DNA from: Endomychus coccineus | Taxonomy: Eukaryota > Arthropoda > Insecta > Coleoptera > Endomychidae | Length of the DNA: 64,000 nucleotides | Assembly (NCBI GenBank): GCA_958510875.1 | Contig: OY294067.1 | Coordinates: 275,076,742 to 275,140,741, forward strand | Direction: 5' to 3' | Part shown: piece after piece, positions 56,641 to 64,000 of the stretch | How the letters are laid out: each line of letters starts with the position of its first letter | How positions within the stretch are numbered: position 1 is the first letter of the stretch | Notes under the pieces: model-generated | Told to the model about the DNA's origin: nothing | Seen by the model: only the letters and a program-made list of their open reading frames with translations | Databases searched by the model: none | Position numbers and translations under genes: made by a program

Positions 56641-57754
56641 GCCTTCAGTTTATGAGCGCTTTCTGTTAGCATTTGAAAAATATAGGTTCTTGTTTAAAAA
56701 AAAGTCAGTGACGTCCGAGCGCAAATGTCACTACTGCCATAAAATTCTAACTAGTTGTAAAATACGTCTTTTTTGGAATCAACATCAACAGGCCTGAGTG
56801 TTTTCCGAAAAAACGTGTTTCTTGCTGGGTGCGATACTTTATCACCACTCTGTATATATGCTCATTTCGAAGATTCACCACTCTGATGGTTACTTATATT
56901 TTATTTGTGCCTTTTACCAATTAACCGTTCACAAATACCTACTAAAATTAATGAAAGCATACTTATGAACGTTTAAATGGTTTTATTATAGGATATGAAA
57001 AGTGTAACTGTATTCTAAATGATACTTACAGCGCAAAATTGTATGCCAAGAAGATGATGTAGATAAAAGTTCCCTATAATAACTGTCCAAGTTAATATGT
57101 CATTCGTTACGTACAATAACAAGGAAGCTTGTTTATGTTTATTTATCATTGATACATCTTGAATCTTTGCTAGACTAGATGAACACGTTGAACTGTTAAT
57201 TTTCATACATGTTTTTGATTTCTTCATTAATTATTCAGTACATCAAACCCCGTCAAAATTCTTGATGAGTGTTGCGTGAAATCTGAGACAATTTTACCAT
57301 TTCATTTTACGGATATCGCCTTTATATGTCGATTCATAGTTCTTAGGACACTATATAAAACCGTGATATTAACAGAATGAGTATACTTTCTTTTACAACA
57401 GTTCCGTACAGATGAACAATATTCCACCTTTGAGGAAAACACTAATTCTGCCTGAATAAATAGAGAAAGCTACAAACGGATATCCTCATTTATCAACTGA
57501 AAAAAATATGAGAAGAATTATTATTCTTTCTAATTCAAGAATATCTATCTCACGTTCCGTCATAGAGTTAAGTACTGGTAACGTTAAACGATCGAGTTTT
57601 GATCGAATAATAAGTATAAGAAAATTATTGCCGTTAACCGGCTATATTGTATCCAAATTATTAAATTAACTTATGAAAAATCTCTCAGATATATATACAG
57701 TGACAAGAATTAGTCCAGTATGAACATTAAAATTAACGAAAATATTTATCTTGA
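56641..57754. other. Non-coding, no gene seen
   Basis: GTGCGATACTTTATCACCAC then TCTGTATATA near 56829 resembles the end of a short inverted-repeat element, but I found no partner. The rest is featureless A+T-rich DNA. Confidence 0.35.
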
Positions 57755-59035
57755 ATATCAGACTTCCGCGGATAGCTAATCTTGAAAATGCTTGGCTTCC
57801 GAATGGATTTCGTGTTACAATAGCACGACTTGATTCAGACGTTTCGCCAACCATTACAGGTGGCATCTTCAGGGCAGACTTGAGGTTTGAACTGAATGGA
57901 ACTGTTTCTTCTGGTTTTTGGAGCGGTATTATTGTAGAAAAAAACCTTCACGCTACGTAGCTCACTGCCTTTATTTCGGTGGATTACTCCATTCTGGTAC
58001 CTGACCCTGCCGTTGTGTGATCATATGCGAAGTGGAATTTTCGAGGATGGGTTTCCAAATGTTGGGAAGGTAATATCCAGAGTCACGGTTTAGATTATTT
58101 GGCTGTTTTAGGATTTCTATCGCTTCAAGAATTTTTCGCTGATAATAGTTTGAGGCTCGGGCTAGGATTTTAGTATTGCCGAAAAGGATTTGATGATTAG
58201 TGTAAAACTTGTGTTCCACAAGTGCAGATCTACTGGTGTCACAAAGCCTTGTCATCGCTAATGATTATTCACACGAGTAGCTACTGTACGACCTGTTTCA
58301 CCAATGTAGATTTTACCGCAAGAACAGGGAATGCTACAAGCACCTTCTAAATGAAGAGGAGGAAGGGGATCTTTGATAGGTTTGTAAAACTGGGATAGTT
58401 TTGGAAGTGTAGAAAACCGAGTAGAAATATTATGTTTTTTAAGGATCTGTTATATTTTCAATATATGGAAGATAGGCAGTGGATGAAGGGTGGGGGGGGG
58501 ATATTGTGGCTTAGATTTGAATTTTCAGGAGGAGTGTATTTGTTTATGGTTTTTTGAATGTTATAATGGAATAAATTATTTGATAATAAAACAGATGAAA
58601 GATGTTTCAATTCCGTTTTTGAGGATTGGGGTTGGGATAAGTTAACAGCTTTGTGGGCCAAGAAGTTTATGACAGATTGCTTTTGGGCAGGGTGGTGATG
58701 GAATAGGTAATTGAGGTATCTATCGGTGTGAGTGGGTTTTCGATACACAGAATGTTCCAAAGTACTGTCAGTCTGTCAACTAACTAATACATCTAGGAAC
58801 GGGAGTGAACCTTTCGATTCAACTTCCACGGTGATAAGGATATTGAGATGTAATGAATTTAAATGATTGAGGAAGGGAACAAGATTTTCGCGACCATGTT
58901 GACAAATAACAAAAGTGTCGTCGACATTTCTAAACCAACATCTTGGTTTGAGAGCAGATGAGTCAATGTCATCAAAAGTTTCCATAAAGATATTAGCTAT
59001 GACCTGTGTGTATGTGGAAGATAGACAAAAATGTT
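57755..59035 (-). pseudogene. Penelope-like retroelement, degraded (copy C)
   Basis: Same family as copies A and B, reversed. From 58985: METFDDIDSSALKPRCWFRN then VDDTFVICQHGRENLVPFLN (NVDD active site, Tyr lost but both Asp kept), ESKGSLPFLDVLVS, HSVYRKPTHTDRYLNYLFHH (58740), and a worn GIY-YIG segment (CSCGKIYIGETGR near 58300) followed by RLCDTSRSALVEHKFYTNHQ (58250), the expected downstream helix. The 3' end (57960-57755) shares GTGAAGGTTTTTTTC and GATGCCACCTGTAATGGTTG with the others. Confidence 0.8.
57841..57872 (-). ncRNA. Hammerhead-like core in the terminal region of PLE copy C
   Basis: The minus strand reads CTGAAGA, then TGCCA..(loop)..TTGGC as a stem, then GAAAC. CUGANGA and GAAA are the hammerhead core boxes. 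As at 14.6 kb there is an extra U before helix II. Helices I and III are not evident, so it may be an inactive relic. Confidence 0.3.
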
Positions 59036-59639
59036 TAACGTTATCAAAAATATCACTCTTTATAATCCATTTTCTTTGTCATAAAAATATGTCAAGTTTC
59101 CATGATGCAACGGTTATTAATGCATGGCATATGAACTCTCTGCTCCCCAGATCCGAGAGTTTTGTTGGTTGGCATAAACTTATTGAGTTAAAAATGTGGT
59201 TATAATTGTACCTACCACACTTTCATATTTACATTTATCAAAAACTGATAACCGGTTAACATATTGTTACTAAACATTGTTACCAAATCAGCATCGGGAG
59301 ATATTTTCAGAATCCTGCTTTGTTGTTTTTGAGAGTATTCCAATAGTTGACTCTACAAATATTATACACTGTGCCAAAACATTCAATCTACTATTACCCT
59401 CGCGTGTCCAGATTCTCAAAATTATTCTTCATTTCTCGCAATTTTACTACTATTGTAATATATTTTGCAATATATACACTACAGTCATGAATACTTTTAT
59501 ATATTTCTATAAGATTGATTTTATTTTTTAGCCCTTATTCATCCAAATCATCTCTCAAACTATGTACATCACTAATTAAATTATTAACTCTTCATATGTT
59601 CATAAACATCGATCGTCGAATAGTATTGACAGAATATAT
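59036..59639. other. Non-coding, no gene seen
   Basis: A+T-rich, no recognisable element. Confidence 0.35.
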
Positions 59640-60110
59640 GCTCCTCGATCTCCTACCGGACTTATCGCAGCTCATTGTATACCTATTGCGAACGGTAATG
59701 AGCTCACTAATAATATACTGGTTAATATCTACTTATTTAAGTTCATCCATTGTGGTAATATTTCTATTAGCGTGTGATGCTCGTAGAAATGCAAGGTTTA
59801 AGCGTTCTACTAGCTCATTAGGACCATCACAATAAACGTATCCCACATGTTGATTGTTATAGTTAAATGTATACCTTCTAGCAGCACTTTTACCACACTC
59901 AGAAGTCTAATTATATCTCGATACTATGATTTCATGGTTCCTTGAAATTCTCCAGATTATTTTGGTAAACACTTGTTAATTCTGAAATTCCTTCAAGAGC
60001 CATTTTATCCTTGCTCGTGTGCTTTTCAGCTACATCATAAAATATGAGTTTATAAAAAGCACGTCTTCCCATCATGCTTTCATTCTGTCTTAAGATATTG
60101 CATATACGGA
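59640..60110 (-). pseudogene. Unidentified broken coding-like sequence
   Basis: Two stretches on the minus strand look like worn protein: MGRRAFYKLIFYDVAEKHTS then KDKMALEGISEL (about 60080-59980), and FNYNNQHVGYVYCDGPNELV then ERLNLAFLRASHANR (about 59860-59755). The Y.Y.D.PNELV.RL pattern recalls a segment repeated in insect mobile-element proteins, but I cannot name the family. Stops separate the parts. Confidence 0.3.
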
Positions 60111-61376
60111 TTTACATATTTCATCGATTTCGATCTGTAGTATGTGTATGTACTAGATGATAGCGGAGGAACATCTAGTTCACTTTCATGCTTCCATTAG
60201 GCTTTGCATCAAGCGTTTCTTCTTTTTCCTTATGTTTATTGAGGAAGGCTTACACAATATTCTTCAACAGTCCCGCTGTAGGTTTGAATATTTCTTCTAT
60301 AGATTCATCTTCTCCAGATTCCAGTTTCCATAGGATATATTTGTTCCTATAAACTCACTCAATTCGGCGATTTTTCAATCACGTACAAACCGTTCTCATC
60401 CATTATGTTTATTACAGATTTTCATGTTTGTTCACATAGAAACCTATACCCATCTTTCCAAAATTTCCCACACTACACACAAAATACAGCTTTTCGAATC
60501 TATCAAAGTAATGTTTGGAGATTGCCTTCTTCTAAAGATAAAAATAGACATATTCGAATAAATGTCAGTTTTTATTACGATAACTTTCATTGATTCTCCC
60601 CTTACGCAATAGTATGTTATATGAAAACTTCTTCACAAAGTTGAAAGGTTGCTCTTCTGATAGGAATCGAGGATTTTCTAAAATTTATGTCCAGGTCTAA
60701 ACATTATAGAAATGTTTTCCTTTGAATAAATCTCTATCTCAAGTTTATTGCAGGAACTCATTGAAGCGTAAAATGTTTCCGTGAATATATGATCGATTTT
60801 GAATACGAAGAGCAATGATAATAAAAACAACAAGTTTAGCTTGTGGCATGTCATTACAACATTAATACTGTGCTTTAACGAAACGTGACCATAAATGTAC
60901 ATAATATACACCTTACAGTAACTTTAGAATCGTATAAAGTAGTATTGCTTCAAATGACGCCAATAATGTAAAAGATAGTTATTTCGCCATTCCTACATCG
61001 GTTTTATTTACAGCCGTATTCATCACAAGGATTTTCTGGTAATGTAGTGAATGCTTGACTGTGATTTATAAATTTAATAGGCTAAGTGAATTTGCACCAA
61101 TTTGCATTGTAAATTTTAATAATGCATTAAGATAATCATGATAGCACGTTTCCCTTTACCATAATTGGACTATTAACTCAGTTGAAATGTTGTTTTCATG
61201 TTTGTGGAAGTTCTGAACACAAATTCCAGTAAGTCGCGATAAATATTTTCACAAGCAAATAATCTCAATACCCAAGAAATTCAAATTTCTCGATAACAAA
61301 TTGATACCGAAATGGGTCAAACATAAAAGAATTCCAGTCGTTACTCGGTCTAACTGGCATCTTTGAGACCAAAATA
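60111..61376. other. Mostly non-coding; no gene seen
   Basis: May include more of the preceding unidentified pseudogene on the minus strand (broken frames to about 60600). Otherwise A+T-rich without structure. Confidence 0.3.
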
Positions 61377-63066
61377 TGAGGCGCCGTTTGTGCCATAATT
61401 ATTACTCATTTATATTTTAAACATCTTAGAATATATATCAAAATTCACAATATATATTGATGATGTTATATATGTGAATGGATTGTAGAATGTAAATATA
61501 TAGAAGTTGTGAGAAACATATATAAGACTTTAGCTTCGTATATTCGCCACTGAAGGCGCTCAGGCTAATATATTAGTATGAGGAATTATCAATCAGGTTT
61601 GGCAACACCGATGATGTAACGTCATATACACAACGGCGGTAGCTTCTGGCATAGCATAATATGTCATATTTGATTTGCATCGAATACTTACAAAGCAATC
61701 GCTTAGAGTCCCAATGACAGGGGCACTCAAAAGTCAAGTAATTCCAACTCATTCTGTTCTGTTGAATAGAAACCTTCCTGTGAGCAAGTATATGTATACC
61801 AAAATATTCTCGTTTCGGTATCTCTACTTTGTATTCAGTCAGATAATCGTATCATTCGATGATGAAAACATTTTTTAGCTCAAAAGTGCAAAAAGATGTT
61901 TTGAATGATTGTATTTTTTTTTTGTATTCTATTATTCTAACCTATTCTCACTCATTTTCAAAAGTATAAATAACCTTCGATTGTGTAGACGTGTAAAATT
62001 TACTGACACATCAACTACATCCTACAAAAAGTACATATTTTGAATTTTATGATAATGGAAAATAGACATTGTTTCAAAGACTGAAACTTCTGTGTAATTT
62101 ACTAATCGTACGGGTCAAAACTCCCCTGGGCAATGTTGTCAATACACTGCTTAAAATAAACTTCGTTTACTTTTGTGTCGGGACCTCCAACTGGTACCTC
62201 CTCTGATAAATTCGATGCTTTTCTCATCATGTTGTGGTTTAATACTTCAAAACTTCATCTATAACAAAGTTCATATTCGCTCGCCATACAATCCTATCAA
62301 GTGCACATGCTTACACCAGGTATTCTCTACTGCATATTCAGGACACTAACACACTGATAGTGATTAATACGAAATTTGCTTTACTTCAAATTGTCTATAT
62401 ACTTGAGAGTCATTTTTTACCCCCACATTGTTATTAAACACTTGTCTTCATGTGAGCTTTTGATATATTTCGGTTCTGATAGCTGTTCGCATTTGGCCGT
62501 TCCACAATCCTCTTCCACATTTTTTCCCTCTACAAGGTAGTCGATTGTGTTTATTAGCTTCTCAATATAATAGTCACCTTCACATTTCTCTTCAGTTGTC
62601 TATTCTTCAGTGAGTTATTTAATGTCATGTTTGTGTTGATTCATCAATGTAACAGTGGGGCACATATTTCAATTCTTCCTCCATCCTGAAAATAATACCT
62701 AGAACGAAAACAACGTATTTCAGATCTACAAGAATATTTTCATACTTATCATTGATACCTAGTTAAATATTTGACAACATCTGTTTCACTTGAATCTCAT
62801 TTCCTCAAAGCTGGATATAGTAATTTTTTATTTCCTTGAATATTCCCGTTGTTCACAACTTGAACTTCTCAGAATGAAAGTGAAATATGGCATATGCTAT
62901 GCCAAAAGCAATCACCGTTGTGTACATAACGTTACATCATCGGTGTGGTCGAACCTGATTGATAATTCCTCATACTAGTTATTCAATATATATTGTGAAA
63001 TTTAACATAAATTCTAAGATGTTTAAAATATAAATAAGCAATAATTATGGCACAAACGGCGCCTCA
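61377..63066. mobile_element. 1690-bp DNA transposon with long terminal inverted repeats
   Basis: The left end TGAGGCGCCGTTTGTGCCAT then AATTATT is exactly mirrored at the right end, flanked by TA on both sides (61375-61376, 63067-63068). Similarity continues inward: TTTAAACATCTTAGAAT, CACAATATATATTGA, TATGAGGAATTATCAATCAG and CACCGATGATGTAACGT all recur inverted at 62890-63030. Arms are thus about 190 bp, the left with an extra block of about 100 bp (61465-61570). The interior has no intact ORF; worn minus-strand frames near 62100-62200 could be a transposase relic (YFKQCIDNIAQGSFDPYD). Superfamily open; TA duplication favours Tc1/mariner-like. Confidence 0.8.
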
Positions 63067-63972
63067 TACAAGTATGTCATAAATGAAGGTTCTGAGGTCA
63101 CGATCTGCAGTGTTTGAAAGGCAAATAATATCGCGATTCTAAGAGAGATCCCAAAGCCATACGCATGTATTTATCTATTGGGCGATTGATCGTTCCAATT
63201 CGATTGTTGCTAACAAATATCAATCTGAAAAGCTAGTTAATTGTGTTATAATTTGTTAATCTAATATGTTCAATGGATATGTATAGATGGATAGATACGT
63301 AACGCGAGTTTGTAACCTCGCAATCAACAAAGCAAAGCTCAATCAAGTCGCAAATTCATTGAGTTTGTACAAATGAGCAATCTCTCTGAACAGTCTGTAA
63401 AGCAAAAAATTATGTTAGACATGTTCATGTGAATATTATGATATTGATGATAGTTACTATTTTGTAACAGAAAATTATCTATATAAATGAATAATCAATC
63501 GATGGACAAATTTGGGGATTTTCTCAAAAAATTTCAATTCTTGAAAATTAGAAAACAAGATTTAATTATAAAAACATATTTTGAATCCCAAAAATTAACT
63601 GAAGAAAATCATTTTTAGCATAAACTTTCAAAATATTTTTTTTTAATATTTCACTTCAGATATCAATACGTATCAATTGATTTAATCTTTTATTGAAAAT
63701 AAATTGTGAGTAGTACAACAATAATGCTTTGGATTGAGAAAATAGAAAATATTTTATATAAAACTGAGAAAATAGGCTAGCAGGAATCTGTCTAGTCAAA
63801 TTTTTATTCAACAATATTTCAAATTTCCCTCCCCTATGTATGTGTATCCCGGGTGCCCCCTCCCATCTTGACCACCACTACGCGCCTGTATTTATTCTAA
63901 AAACTTGCCATTTGTTTTGCGAACTGGCTAACGGATAAGTATAATGTCAAACGAAGATATAATCCTTTATTG
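63067..63972. other. Non-coding, no gene seen
   Basis: A+T-rich with a GC-richer patch at about 63846-63890 (CCCGGGTGCCCCCTCCCATC), which may be an element border. Confidence 0.35.
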
Positions 63973-64000
63973 CAGGGGTTCCCAACCTTTTTGCATCTGT
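63973..64000 (+). mobile_element. Possible hAT terminal inverted repeat, cut by the window edge
   Basis: CAGGGGTTCCCAACCTTTTT is the typical start of many hAT-type elements and MITEs. The rest of the element lies outside, so neither the partner end nor the 8-bp duplication can be checked. Confidence 0.5.

Noticed and set aside
1..64000. CRISPR arrays, rRNA genes, bacterial operons
   Set aside because: No regularly spaced short repeats with unique spacers, no rRNA-like conserved stretches and no gene clusters with ribosome-binding sites were seen.

Overview
The window looks like a stretch of a repeat-rich, A+T-rich insect genome. Beetle-like or another large arthropod genome is possible, but the order cannot be fixed from the sequence. 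It shows no bacterial features: no operons, no Shine-Dalgarno-led genes and no CRISPR. Instead it holds eukaryotic transposable elements, short spliceable introns, AATAAA-tailed retroelements and one long metazoan-style regulatory protein exon.

Layout. 1-7.0 kb: a tyrosine-recombinase (Crypton-like) gene on the minus strand, split by a complete BEL/Pao LTR retrotransposon with two identical 350-bp LTRs, a 5-bp target duplication and an uninterrupted 1700-codon gag-pol ORF. 7-11.4 kb: a tandem duplication and pieces of Penelope-like elements (PLEs). 11.5-13.3 kb: the 3' part of a non-LTR element with RNase H, itself split by a short inverted-repeat transposon. 14.6 kb: a hammerhead-like RNA fold. 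15.9-16.8 kb: a head-to-head PLE foldback. 17.5-20.7 kb: a PLE with a hAT element inserted in its ORF (8-bp duplication). 20.7-23.4 kb: a Tc1/mariner-like pseudogene broken by an unclassified 1.7-kb insertion. 24.7-30.2 kb: two AT-rich non-LTR retrotransposons placed end to end. 31.6-33.2 kb: another PLE. 35.1-39.8 kb: a hAT pseudogene split by a third non-LTR element. 40.2-42.1 kb: mariner remains split by a 960-bp palindromic element. 44 kb: a PLE fragment.

Host gene. 48.2-52.1 kb is the only convincing host gene: a 5' leader with two short upstream ORFs and a very long first coding exon (about 1,180 codons). It encodes a low-complexity nuclear-type protein with four PxDL[S/G] motifs of the kind bound by CtBP. 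The apparent stop overlaps a strong splice donor (GGAAA|GTGAGT), so the protein continues beyond the window and 52-64 kb is probably its first large intron. That intron-like region carries two more PLE copies, an R1-like non-LTR fragment and a 1.7-kb element with long inverted repeats.

How it fits together. The window records successive insertion: old PLE, mariner and hAT copies are broken and nested, while the BEL/Pao element looks very recent. Coordinates of degraded copies are approximate, because boundaries were read by eye from protein similarity and shared repeats. No database search was possible; family names rest on recognised motifs.
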